Positions 1 to 7,196 of a stretch of 18,933 bases of DNA are shown piece after piece. A model generated the notes under the pieces. The model was given only the letters and a program-made list of their open reading frames with translations, was not told where the DNA came from and searched no databases. The position numbers and the translations under genes were made by a program. Source of the stretch: Flavobacteriales bacterium (GTDB lineage Bacteria; Bacteroidota; Bacteroidia; Flavobacteriales; BACL11); the NCBI GenBank assembly GCA_002730985.1, contig PCBP01000029.1, forward strand, positions 1-18,933. The letters run 5' to 3'. Numbering within the stretch: the first letter of the stretch is position 1; every line of letters starts with the position of its first letter.

Positions 1-107
1 ACTTTTATATTAGGAACAACAATAGCAATTTCTTTAAGTTTTATGGAACCAAGGAATCAATCTTAGAGATTCCTTTTGGAAATTTTTTAATATCAAGAAG
101 AGAATGA
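1..107. other. Left-end segment not readable as FtsH; possible chimeric end
   Basis: The frame that encodes FtsH downstream is blocked by a TGA at 105-107. Upstream of it the three plus-strand frames give short peptides with stops (TAG at 64-66, TAA at 88-90, TAA at 35-37), and none resembles the FtsH periplasmic domain expected here. On the minus strand a short frame ending with a stop at 41-43 reads into this segment (ending KIDSLVP). It could be the C-terminus of another protein, but it is too short to identify. I infer either a chimeric join near 100-112 or a damaged ftsH 5' region. Confidence 0.45.
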
Positions 108-1790
108 TTTTGTTTTCCCTCAGTCGAAACCTTTGCAAATGATTTAAAAGAAGCTCAATTGTCATTTAATAATGAAGATAAGATATCACCTCTCTATGAA
201 ACACGTAATAACGTATTTGGCGATATATTAGGCTGGATTTTACCTCTCGCTTTCTTTATTCTTATTTGGATCTTTATAATGAGAAAGATGAGTGGAGGCA
301 GTGGTCCTGGAGGTCAAATCTTCAATATTGGAAAAACACAAGGAAAATTGATTAACAAGGAAGATGTAAAGGTGAATTTTAAAGATGTAGCAGGATTAGA
401 AGAAGCCAAGGAGGAGATTACTGAAATCGTAGACTTCCTAAAAGCTCCTGCCAAATATACAAAGCTAGGAGGCAAGATACCAAGAGGCGCTATGCTTGTA
501 GGCCCCCCTGGAACAGGTAAAACATTACTTGCAAAAGCTGTGGCTGGCGAGGCAAGAGTACCATTTTTCTCATTATCTGGCTCCGATTTTGTGGAAATGT
601 TTGTAGGGGTCGGGGCAAGTCGTGTTCGTGATCTATTTAAACAAGCTAAAGAAAAGGCGCCTGCAATTATATTTATTGATGAAATTGATGCAATTGGTCG
701 AGCTAGAGGTAAAAATGCTATGACAGGCAGTAATGACGAGAGAGAAAACACTTTAAATCAGTTGCTAACTGAGATGGATGGTTTTGGGACAAATTCTGGA
801 GTAATTGTAATGGCTGCTACAAATAGAGCTGATGTGTTAGATAAAGCACTTACTAGAGCTGGAAGATTTGACAGACAGATATTTGTTGACTTACCAGATT
901 TACTGGAAAGGAAAGAAATATTTGAAGTCCACTTAAAACCTATCAAATTAGCAAAAAATATAGATATTAACTTCTTAGCAAGACAAACTCCTGGTTTTAG
1001 TGGTGCAGACATTGCGAATGTTTGCAATGAAGCTGCATTAATTGCCGCTAGAAAGTCAAAGAAACAGGTTGAAAAACAAGATTTCCTTGATGCAGTGGAT
1101 AGAATTATTGGAGGACTTGAGAAAAAATCAAAAATTATATCTCCTAATGAGAAAAAAACGATTGCATACCATGAGGCAGGACATGCAACAGTAAGTTGGA
1201 TGTTAGAATACGCTTCTCCATTAGTTAAAGTAACTATTGTTCCACGAGGAAAATCACTAGGAGCAGCCTGGTACTTGCCCGAAGAAAGACAACTAACAAC
1301 TACTGAACAAATGCTTGATGAAATTTGTGCTGCAATGGGAGGAAGAGCCGCTGAAGAAATTTTCTTTGGGAAAATATCAACAGGAGCTTTGTCTGACCTA
1401 GAGAAAGTAACTAAAATGGCTTATGCAATGGTCAGTATGTATGGTTTAAGTAAAGAGGTTGGGAATATCTCCTACTACGATTCATCAGGACAACAAACAG
1501 GCTTCACAAAACCTTACTCTGAAGATAGAGCCCAATTGATTGACAAAGAAGTAAGCAAAATACTTGACCAACAATATCAAAGAGCGAAAGATGTATTAAT
1601 TGCGAATAAAGAGAAAGTTGAGCAACTAGGCTCTGACTTACTAGTAAATGAGGTTATCTTTAAAGTTGATCTTGAAACTATATTTGGAGTTAGGAAATGG
1701 AAATCTTATGAGGAAGAACAACTCCTGAAATTGGACAAAGAGAAAGCTAAGACATCTTCCAAATCAAAGAAGGATGGTAAAAGTTCTTAG
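108..1790 (+). CDS. ftsH: ATP-dependent zinc metalloprotease FtsH, 5'-truncated
   Basis: FtsH is a membrane-anchored AAA+ protease that extracts and degrades misfolded membrane proteins and some cytosolic regulators. Family resemblance starts at about 108 (FPSVETF...EAQ, the end of the periplasmic domain). It is followed by the second membrane segment ([16 protein letters not shown]) and the MSGG linker. Counting from the TTG at 159, Walker A GPPGTGKT is at residues 115-122, Walker B IFIDEID at 171-177, the arginine-finger region around R235/R238, zinc site HEAGH at 338-342 and the third ligand probably D413 in LSDLEK. The C-terminus is Lys-rich. Roughly 100 N-terminal residues, including the first membrane segment, are absent. 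The TTG at 159 is therefore probably not the true start, and the frame is open only back to 108. It overlaps the next gene by 17 nt. Identity is certain; the 5' end is not. Confidence 0.95.
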   Translation, partial: FCFPSVETFANDLKEAQLSFNNEDKISPLYETRNNVFGDILGWILPLAFFILIWIFIMRKMSGGSGPGGQIFNIGKTQGKLINKEDVKVNFKDVAGLEEAKEEITEIVDFLKAPAKYTKLGGKIPRGAMLVGPPGTGKTLLAKAVAGEARVPFFSLSGSDFVEMFVGVGASRVRDLFKQAKEKAPAIIFIDEIDAIGRARGKNAMTGSNDERENTLNQLLTEMDGFGTNSGVIVMAATNRADVLDKALTRAGRFDRQIFVDLPDLLERKEIFEVHLKPIKLAKNIDINFLARQTPGFSGADIANVCNEAALIAARKSKKQVEKQDFLDAVDRIIGGLEKKSKIISPNEKKTIAYHEAGHATVSWMLEYASPLVKVTIVPRGKSLGAAWYLPEERQLTTTEQMLDEICAAMGGRAAEEIFFGKISTGALSDLEKVTKMAYAMVSMYGLSKEVGNISYYDSSGQQTGFTKPYSEDRAQLIDKEVSKILDQQYQRAKDVLIANKEKVEQLGSDLLVNEVIFKVDLETIFGVRKWKSYEEEQLLKLDKEKAKTSSKSKKDGKSS

Positions 1791-1980
1791 CACTGAGAAT
1801 CCTAATAAAGCGGAAATAACTAGACAAATGCTAGAAGAAAACAATATTAATGTTGTCCTGCTTAACAAACAAGATTCTTCCTATTTAATGTTTGGCTCTA
1901 TTGAACTATATGTGCATGAAGAACAAGTAGAAGAAGCAATGAATTTGCTTAAACACTCAGAAAATGAACAAGAACCTTAA
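1774..1980 (+). CDS. DUF2007-type small protein (putative signal-transducing protein)
   Basis: This 68-residue soluble protein begins [21 protein letters not shown] and contains a central LLNKQDSSYLMFGSIELYV and an acidic tail. That pattern fits the DUF2007 family: a compact beta-alpha-beta fold resembling the regulatory domain of PII-like or ACT-like proteins, with no settled function. There is no signal peptide or membrane segment. The ATG at 1774 lies inside the 3' end of ftsH (17-nt overlap), and the stop overlaps the cdsA start by another 17 nt, so translation of the three genes is probably coupled. The placement suggests a link to membrane homeostasis, but that is inference from position only. 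Confidence 0.8.
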   Translation: MVKVLSTENPNKAEITRQMLEENNINVVLLNKQDSSYLMFGSIELYVHEEQVEEAMNLLKHSENEQEP

Positions 1981-2605
1981 AAGAGCGATATCGGGCATAA
2001 TATATATAGCAGTTATGTGGACTTGCACTTCTTATTCTGAGACTACCTTTAGTCTGCTTTTTGCGATATTGGGAATTATTTCTATCTATGAGATGTGGAG
2101 ACTCAGAAAAGGAAAAAGCAAGTTTCTTGCTCTCCTTTATATACTATTACCTTTCTGCCTAATCCAACTCTTTGGGATGACAGATAGTAATTATCCAAAT
2201 ACTGCTTTTGATCCATCTCTTATCCTATTAATACTTGTGCTTACTTGGACATTTGACACATTTGCTTATTTATTTGGAGTAACATTCGGTAAACATAAAA
2301 TAATGCCCTCAATCTCTCCTAAGAAATCATGGGAAGGGTTTGCTGGCGGTTTTATCTTTACAATAATTACAGCTTATATCATCTCAGAATATCTTTCAAC
2401 ACTTAATCTAGAAATTATAATTATTACCAGTCTTTTATTACCTTTTACAGCAACTTTAGGTGATTTTATAGCCTCATTTTACAAAAGACAAGCAGGTGTA
2501 AAAGATTCAGGAAATCTTATTCCAGGGCATGGAGGAATTTTAGACAGAATGGATGCATTTATGATAACAATACCAATGATTTATATACTAACCAAAATAT
2601 TCTAA
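1964..2605 (+). CDS. cdsA: Phosphatidate cytidylyltransferase (CDP-diglyceride synthase)
   Basis: CdsA converts phosphatidate plus CTP to CDP-diacylglycerol, the precursor of all phospholipids, at the inner membrane. The 213-residue protein has multiple hydrophobic segments (about residues 7-22, 28-45, 55-70, 85-105, 125-142, 150-168, 198-210). It carries the full CDP-diglyceride synthase signature at residues 171-197: SFYKR, then KDSG, then PGHGGILDRMD. An upstream TFDTFAY...FGKHK...SPKKSWEG block at about 97-125 is also typical. It is shorter than enterobacterial CdsA (about 285 aa), with compact N-terminal transmembrane content. The start ATG lies within the DUF2007 gene, and its TAA is followed directly by the psd ATG. 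CdsA and Psd act in the same phosphatidylethanolamine pathway. Confidence 0.95.
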   Translation: MNKNLKRAISGIIYIAVMWTCTSYSETTFSLLFAILGIISIYEMWRLRKGKSKFLALLYILLPFCLIQLFGMTDSNYPNTAFDPSLILLILVLTWTFDTFAYLFGVTFGKHKIMPSISPKKSWEGFAGGFIFTIITAYIISEYLSTLNLEIIIITSLLLPFTATLGDFIASFYKRQAGVKDSGNLIPGHGGILDRMDAFMITIPMIYILTKIF

Positions 2606-3250
2606 ATGAAGCTGCACAAAGAGGGATCTAAATCCTTAATCAATGAAATAATCATTCTTATAGTAATAGCCTATTTCTATTATACGTCAGGAAATCAAGT
2701 TGTTGAAATATTATTTGCAATAATGTTATTCATATTTATCTGCACTCTTTATTTTTTTAGAATACCAAAAAGAGATTTTGAGAGGAAGAGTGATGTCATA
2801 TATGCTCCTTGTGACGGGAAAGTAGTGGTAATTGAAGAAACTAGAGAGTCCGAATTTTACAACGATAATAGAATTCAAGTTTCTGTATTTATGTCCCCGC
2901 TTAATATTCATAATAACCTCTACCCTATCTCTGGAATAGTTACTTATACAAAATATCATCCAGGAAAATTTATAGCCGCTTGGAAACCAAAGGCATCAAC
3001 TGACAACGAAAGAAGTTCAATTGTTATCAAAAATAATAAAATCTCAGTACTATGCAGGCAGATCGCTGGCGCTGTCGCCCGAAGAATTGTCACATACTCT
3101 AAGGTAGAGGAAAAAGTAAATTCATGTGATGAGATTGGATTTATCAAGTTTGGATCAAGGGTAGATATATTCCTTCCAATAGGAACTCAGATTGAAGTGA
3201 AGATTGGAGAAAAGGTATCTGGAGGGCAAAGTATAATAGCAAAATACTAA
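2606..3250 (+). CDS. psd: Phosphatidylserine decarboxylase proenzyme
   Basis: Psd decarboxylates phosphatidylserine to phosphatidylethanolamine using a pyruvoyl group made by self-cleavage. This is the short (214 aa) archaeal/flavobacterial type rather than the long enterobacterial one. It has two hydrophobic N-terminal segments (about 11-27 and 34-50). The conserved blocks are FMSPLNIHNN at 95-104, YHPGKF at 117-122, DNER at 133-136 and the processing motif FGSRVD at 182-187. Ser184 is the predicted cleavage residue that becomes the pyruvoyl group. The C-terminal GEKVSGGQSIIA resembles biotinyl/lipoyl-like termini of this family. The ATG follows the cdsA stop with no gap, so it is the last gene of the ftsH-cdsA-psd unit. 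No phosphatidylserine synthase gene is visible in the window. Confidence 0.93.
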   Translation: MKLHKEGSKSLINEIIILIVIAYFYYTSGNQVVEILFAIMLFIFICTLYFFRIPKRDFERKSDVIYAPCDGKVVVIEETRESEFYNDNRIQVSVFMSPLNIHNNLYPISGIVTYTKYHPGKFIAAWKPKASTDNERSSIVIKNNKISVLCRQIAGAVARRIVTYSKVEEKVNSCDEIGFIKFGSRVDIFLPIGTQIEVKIGEKVSGGQSIIAKY

Positions 3251-3268
3251 CTAATTGAAAATCTTTTA

Positions 3269-3276
3269 TATATTTG
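3269..3276 (+). promoter_or_regulatory. Candidate Bacteroidota -7 box (TATATTTG)
   Basis: TATATTTG matches the Bacteroidota consensus TAnnTTTG exactly. It lies 25 nt before the ATG of the Cys-rich protein in a 51-nt intergenic gap. No good -33 TTTG is visible at the usual spacing; the nearest TTG, at 3255-3257, is too close. The AT-rich region makes chance matches possible. Confidence 0.45.
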
Positions 3277-3301
3277 TTCAATTAATATTAAACCAAAAAA
3301 A

Positions 3302-3658
3302 ATGAAAAAAATATCGATTTTATTATTAGCTGTATTTTATATAGGTATTGCTAATTTAAGTGCTCAGGATGCAACTACTGAAGCTGTAACTACTACTGAA
3401 GCTGTAACTACTACTGAGGAGGCAAAAGAAGTAAAGACATGTGCAAAAACAGGTAAAACATGTGATGAGAAGTGTGAAAAGAAAAAGAATGGAACATGCT
3501 GCAAAGGCAAGAAAGCTAAAGAAGGTTCTTTTAACTTCAATAAATCTAACAACTATAATGGAAAATCTTCATGTAGTAAAAGCGCAAAAAAGTCTTGTTG
3601 CAAGAAGAAAGCAAAAGCAGAAGAAGCACCTGCTGAAGAGGCTTCTAGTGAAGAATAA
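3302..3658 (+). CDS. Small secreted Cys/Lys-rich protein, function unknown
   Basis: I do not recognise a named family. The 118-residue protein has a clear signal peptide (MKK, hydrophobic ISILLLAVFYIGIANL, likely cleavage after SAQ at about residue 22). An acidic Thr-rich segment follows with two EAVTTT repeats. The core is Lys/Cys-rich, with eight cysteines at 47, 54, 58, 66, 67, 91, 99 and 100, including two CC pairs, and the tail is acidic (EEAPAEEASSEE). The pattern resembles metallothionein-like or metal-binding secreted proteins, but that is inference. It starts from an AT-rich leader (ccaaaaaaaatg) without a Shine-Dalgarno, has its own candidate -7 box and ends at a strong terminator. 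It therefore looks like an independent, possibly highly expressed single-gene unit. Confidence 0.8.
   Translation: MKKISILLLAVFYIGIANLSAQDATTEAVTTTEAVTTTEEAKEVKTCAKTGKTCDEKCEKKKNGTCCKGKKAKEGSFNFNKSNNYNGKSSCSKSAKKSCCKKKAKAEEAPAEEASSEE
3380..3415 (+). repeat. 18-nt tandem repeat (2 copies) encoding EAVTTT
   Basis: Two perfect adjacent copies of gaagctgtaactactact lie at 3380-3397 and 3398-3415, with a degenerate GAGGAGGCA start of a third. The unit is in frame and encodes EAVTTT in the linker directly after the predicted signal peptide, so copy-number change would lengthen the linker without a frameshift. Confidence 0.9.
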
Positions 3659-3678
3659 TTGATTTTTTTATCCTAATG

Positions 3679-3705
3679 AAGCCACACTATGTGTGGCTTT
3701 TTTTA
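3679..3705 (+). terminator. Strong Rho-independent terminator
   Basis: A perfect stem, AAGCCACAC (3679-3687) / GTGTGGCTT (3691-3699) around a three-base TAT loop, is followed by an uninterrupted T run to 3704. It sits 20 nt after the stop of the Cys-rich gene. It is the clearest terminator in the window and separates that gene from the O-methyltransferase, whose ATG is 12 nt beyond the T run. Confidence 0.92.
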
Positions 3706-3716
3706 TACCAAAACTT

Positions 3717-4355
3717 ATGGAATTCATCCCTGAAGAAATAAATAATTATTCGTTAACACATACTGAAGAAGAGCCTAAATTGTTAGCTGAATTAAATCGA
3801 GAAACATGGGCTAATGTGATGACACCTAGAATGCTGTCTGGACATTTACAGGGACGCATCCTATCAATGTTTAGCAAGATGGTAAATCCTAAAAATATCA
3901 TTGAAATCGGAACCTATACAGGATACAGTGCGCTTTGCATGGCTGAAGGATTAAAAAATGATGGAGAGCTACACACATTAGATATCAATGAAGAATACAC
4001 CTCGATTGCCAAGAGGTATTTTGATCGTTCTAAATATGCCAAGAATATAAAGCAACATATTGGTCATGCTTTAAATATTATTCCAACATTAGAATGTAAT
4101 TTCCAACTTGCTTTCATTGATGCCGATAAAGAAAACTACTCTGCTTACCTGAATTTAATTGCAGACAAGATAGATTTATACGGATATATTATTGCTGACA
4201 ATGTACTATGGAGTGGGAAAGTAACACAAAAGGAGAAAGATAAAGAAACAGAGGCATTAGATCTATACAATAAGAAGGTATTAGCTGATGTGAGATTTGA
4301 AACAATATTGCTGCCTGTGAGAGACGGATTAATGGTAAGTAGAAAAATTAAATGA
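3717..4355 (+). CDS. Class I SAM-dependent O-methyltransferase (catechol/caffeoyl-CoA OMT family)
   Basis: The 212-residue protein matches the small bacterial Methyltransf_3 family, which methylates catechol-type or related hydroxyl groups using SAM and a divalent metal. The SAM motif I is IIEIGTYTGYSA at about 61-72, with acidic LHTLDINEEY at about 85-94. The metal-ligand pattern is D135 (FIDADK), D161 and N162 (IADNVLW), equivalent to the Asp/Asp/Asn triad of catechol OMT. The native substrate cannot be told from sequence. I chose the ATG at 3717; an in-frame GTG at 3693 lies inside the terminator stem and would add eight unlikely residues. Any transcript must start within or after the terminator, so the leader must be short. 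A 47-nt gap separates it from proline dehydrogenase. Confidence 0.9.
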   Translation: MEFIPEEINNYSLTHTEEEPKLLAELNRETWANVMTPRMLSGHLQGRILSMFSKMVNPKNIIEIGTYTGYSALCMAEGLKNDGELHTLDINEEYTSIAKRYFDRSKYAKNIKQHIGHALNIIPTLECNFQLAFIDADKENYSAYLNLIADKIDLYGYIIADNVLWSGKVTQKEKDKETEALDLYNKKVLADVRFETILLPVRDGLMVSRKIK

Positions 4356-4382
4356 CAATTACTAGATAAAGTATTAAAACAT

Positions 4383-4390
4383 TATTTTTG
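4383..4390 (+). promoter_or_regulatory. Candidate -7 box (TATTTTTG) for proline dehydrogenase
   Basis: TATTTTTG matches TAnnTTTG exactly and ends 12 nt before the ATG at 4403. A transcript starting about 6 nt downstream would have a leader of only a few nucleotides. No -33 TTTG is visible at the expected distance. Confidence 0.4.
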
Positions 4391-4402
4391 CACAAAAATA
4401 AA

Positions 4403-5572
4403 ATGCACAAAGTGTTTAATAATCTACAGGCTGCTTTTGAGGATAAATCTGACAGCGATTTAAACAGAGCCTACCTCCTATTTAAGACCATCAGCAACCC
4501 ACTAATCGCAAAAATGATTACTGCTTTTGTAAAGACTGCTATATGGCTACGCCTACCTATAGACAGTATCATAAGAGCTACCGTATACAAACATTTCTGT
4601 GGAGGGACAACAATCAAAGATAGCGAGGAAAGGATTGAGAAATTATGGGTCTTTAAAATAGGTACAATCCTTGATTTTTCAGCTGAAGGAAAAGAATCTA
4701 AGGCAGATTTTGATAGAGCTATGCAAGAAACAATTGAATCTTTACAAAAAGCAAAAACAACAGACAATATCCCTTTCTCTGTTTTTAAACCAACCGGTTT
4801 AGCTAGATTTAATCTGCTTGAGAAGATGAGCTCCAATAAGAAACTATCTAGAGAAGAAGAAAAAGAAAAAGTTGATTTTGAATCAAGAGTAGCGAAGATC
4901 TGCAAAGTCTCAAGTGAAAACAAGGTGCCTGTATTTATAGATGCAGAAGAAAGCTGGATACAAGATGCAATTGACAATATTGCTATCAGAATGATGGAAA
5001 AATTCAATAAAAAACATGCATGGATATTTAACACCTTGCAACTTTATAGAAAAGATAGAGTCTTACATCTAGAAGGATTATTAGCTAATGCAAGAAAGAA
5101 AGATTTCTTTATTGGTCTTAAATTAGTAAGAGGAGCATATTATGAGCAAGAAATAGAAAGAGCGGAAAACATAGGTTATCCTTGTCCGGTTCATAAAAGA
5201 AAAGAAGATACTGATAAAGATTATAATAAAGCGCTCAAGATATGTATTAGAAACATAGATGTTATTTCTATTTGTGCTGGGACTCACAATGAAGAAAGTT
5301 CAGCTTTATTAATTAATCTTCTAAAAGAACAAAATATCTCAAAAGATGACAAAAGAGTCTATTTCTCCCAATTACTAGGGATGAGTGATCATATTTCTTA
5401 CAATGCCGCAAAGAAAGGGTTTAATGTAGCAAAATATGTTCCTTATGGGCCAGTGAAAGATGTATTGCCATACTTAATTAGAAGAGCCGAAGAGAACACC
5501 TCAATCGCAGGCCAAATGGGAAGAGAACTTAGCAATATCATAGCAGAAAAGAAACGAAGAAGAAAGTCTTAA
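4403..5572 (+). CDS. Proline dehydrogenase (monofunctional, FAD-dependent)
   Basis: It oxidises proline to pyrroline-5-carboxylate, feeding electrons through FAD to the respiratory chain. The 389-residue sequence carries the PRODH barrel motifs in order: IDAEESW (179-185), KLVRGAY (240-246), AGTHN (292-296), QLLGMSD (323-329), YVPYGPV (345-351) and the substrate-binding helix YLIRRAEENTS (357-367). A Lys/Arg-rich C-terminus follows. It is the single-function Bacteroidota form, not fused to P5C dehydrogenase, and no P5C dehydrogenase gene is in the window. I start at the ATG at 4403; the TTG at 4388 overlaps the candidate -7 box. Its stop is shared on opposite strands with the convergent small gene through the palindrome TTAA (5569-5572). 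Confidence 0.94.
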   Translation: MHKVFNNLQAAFEDKSDSDLNRAYLLFKTISNPLIAKMITAFVKTAIWLRLPIDSIIRATVYKHFCGGTTIKDSEERIEKLWVFKIGTILDFSAEGKESKADFDRAMQETIESLQKAKTTDNIPFSVFKPTGLARFNLLEKMSSNKKLSREEEKEKVDFESRVAKICKVSSENKVPVFIDAEESWIQDAIDNIAIRMMEKFNKKHAWIFNTLQLYRKDRVLHLEGLLANARKKDFFIGLKLVRGAYYEQEIERAENIGYPCPVHKRKEDTDKDYNKALKICIRNIDVISICAGTHNEESSALLINLLKEQNISKDDKRVYFSQLLGMSDHISYNAAKKGFNVAKYVPYGPVKDVLPYLIRRAEENTSIAGQMGRELSNIIAEKKRRRKS

Positions 5573-5985
5573 AATTTACACACCTCTTCCTCATTATTAT
5601 TGGTAAAAGAAAGCACCTTTACACTCTTATTGTTATAATAACACAACTCAAACTCTACTAACAACTTATTGCCATTAACTATATTCTCTATCACAAAATG
5701 TTGGCATGGCTCCCCATCCTCATCTGACAAATCAAAATTAACCTCACCCTCATCTAATACTGAAAGCAAATCATCTTTTGTTATATTATAATACACCAAT
5801 TGACATTCTGACTTAGCAGTGAAAGTAGTGCTATCGTTAATTAAATGCGAAATCACTCTTTTGTCAACATTAAAATAATCAACATAAGCATAGAAAGTAT
5901 CTTTCAACCTATTTTGAGGTCCTAATGACAAAAAAAAGATACTAATTAAAGCACCAAAGCCAAATAATAATAATCTTCTCCCCAT
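5569..5985 (-). CDS. Small membrane-anchored protein, possibly DUF4258-like
   Basis: This 138-residue protein starts MGRRLLLFGFGALISIFFLSLG, a signal anchor or uncleaved signal peptide, so the rest is probably periplasmic. The soluble part is acidic with cysteines near residues 61, 93, 114 and 136. It contains ITKDDLLSVLDEGEVNFDLSD and HFVIENIVNGNKLLVEFELC. Small proteins of this size and pattern, often labelled DUF4258, occur beside the alanine-dehydrogenase gene in Bacteroidota, which fits its position 3 nt after that gene. The assignment is from memory of the pattern and is moderate. Function is unknown. It is the last gene of the minus-strand unit and converges on proline dehydrogenase with a 4-nt overlap and no separating terminator. 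Confidence 0.7.
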   Translation of the reverse strand: MGRRLLLFGFGALISIFFLSLGPQNRLKDTFYAYVDYFNVDKRVISHLINDSTTFTAKSECQLVYYNITKDDLLSVLDEGEVNFDLSDEDGEPCQHFVIENIVNGNKLLVEFELCYYNNKSVKVLSFTNNNEEEVCKF

Positions 5986-5988
5986 ACC

Positions 5989-7194
5989 CTATCTAGTAGA
6001 CATAATTAAATCCAGATCTTTAAATGGTAATTTAAAGTTCCTACTTAACATCTGGTTTGTAACATGGCCTTCAAAAACATAGACTCCATTTCTTAAGCAT
6101 TCGTGCTGTCTTATAGTATTCTCAACCCCACCCTCTTCTGCAATACTTAACAAGACAGGAGTTAATATATTACTTATAGCTATTGAAGCGGTTCTTGAGA
6201 CTCTAGAGGCAATATTTGGCACACAATAATGTACAACATCATGTTTAATAAAAGTTGGTTTCTTATGGGTTGTAATCTCAGAAGTCTCAAAAGTCCCTCC
6301 TTGATCAATGCTTACATCAATAACTACTGCTCCTTTTTTCATTTCCATTACCATATCCTCACTTACAACACAAGGGACTTTACCATTTCCTACTTGAAGA
6401 GCTGAAATAACAACATCAGCTCGTTTTAATGATTTCATTAAAACCTTAGGTTGGAACCAAGAAGTACTAACTCTCTGATTAATATTATCTTGTAATCTTC
6501 TCAGTTTTGATACTGAATTATCAAATACGATTACAGTAGCACCTAAACCTAAAGCTGTTCTACATGCATACTCTCCTACAGTACCAGCTCCAATGATCAC
6601 AACATTAGTCGGTATTAGACCAGAAATACCTCCAAGCATCAAACCTTTACCATCGTTAATATTAGATAAATACTCGCCTGCAATTAATAATGATGTATTC
6701 CCAGCTATCTCACTCATACTCCTTACAATTGGCAATTTACCTTGATTATCTTTAATAAATTCAAATCCAAAGGCAGATACTTCTTTCTTAATCAGTGTTT
6801 TGAAATAACTCTTAGATTGAGTACTCATCTGTAAAGCAGAAATTAAAACCTGACCACTTTGCATCATATTTAATTCTGAATTGGTAGGAGGCTCGATTTT
6901 TAATATAAAATCTGCTTTAAAAACTTCTTCTTTTGAATATGCTATATTAGCTCCTTTATCTGAATATTTTTTATCAGTAAAACTTGAAGCGACACCTGCC
7001 CCTTTTTCAATAATTACACTATGCCCATTCGCAACTAATAAAGCGACAGATTCAGGCGTCAGGCTTACCCTATTCTCTTGAAAAGAAGATTCTTTAGGAA
7101 TTCCAATTTGGAGTTGTTTAAAATTTGGCTTTACTTCAAGCATTTCCTCTTTTGGCATCAGTCCAAAAGAAGTGATCATCTTTTCTTTTTCCAT
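5989..7194 (-). CDS. ald: Alanine dehydrogenase/PNT-family protein with altered active site
   Basis: The 401-residue protein has the alanine dehydrogenase/transhydrogenase alpha two-domain layout. The N-terminal domain carries IGIPKE...ENRVSLTP (R42, the substrate Arg). The Rossmann motif is IGAGTVG (201-207), and DVSIDQGG at 293-300 contains the conserved Asp297. A ~25-residue N-terminal extension precedes the family start. By gapless alignment to the Mycobacterium tuberculosis Ald sequence as I remember it, catalytic Lys75 corresponds to Glu101 and His96 to Gln122. Reversible alanine deamination is therefore doubtful, although this lineage is routinely labelled alanine dehydrogenase. It is not a PntA either, as it lacks the C-terminal membrane region. 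It follows tsaE by 2 nt in the porX unit. Confidence 0.85.
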   Translation of the reverse strand: MEKEKMITSFGLMPKEEMLEVKPNFKQLQIGIPKESSFQENRVSLTPESVALLVANGHSVIIEKGAGVASSFTDKKYSDKGANIAYSKEEVFKADFILKIEPPTNSELNMMQSGQVLISALQMSTQSKSYFKTLIKKEVSAFGFEFIKDNQGKLPIVRSMSEIAGNTSLLIAGEYLSNINDGKGLMLGGISGLIPTNVVIIGAGTVGEYACRTALGLGATVIVFDNSVSKLRRLQDNINQRVSTSWFQPKVLMKSLKRADVVISALQVGNGKVPCVVSEDMVMEMKKGAVVIDVSIDQGGTFETSEITTHKKPTFIKHDVVHYCVPNIASRVSRTASIAISNILTPVLLSIAEEGGVENTIRQHECLRNGVYVFEGHVTNQMLSRNFKLPFKDLDLIMSTR

Positions 7195-7196
7195 AA

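Noticed and set aside
3441..3662. Second plus-strand frame inside the Cys-rich gene
   Set aside because: Lys-rich low-complexity read of the shifted frame; the other frame has a signal peptide and patterned cysteines.
3693..3716. GTG start for the O-methyltransferase
   Set aside because: It lies within the terminator stem and T run; the ATG at 3717 gives the family N-terminus.
4388..4402. TTG start for proline dehydrogenase
   Set aside because: It overlaps the candidate -7 box, and the ATG five codons later fits the family start better.
4471..5034. 187-residue open frame on the minus strand
   Set aside because: It lies wholly opposite proline dehydrogenase, whose motifs are unmistakable; the minus peptide is Ser/Leu/Ile-rich without recognisable motifs, as expected from antisense of AT-rich coding DNA.
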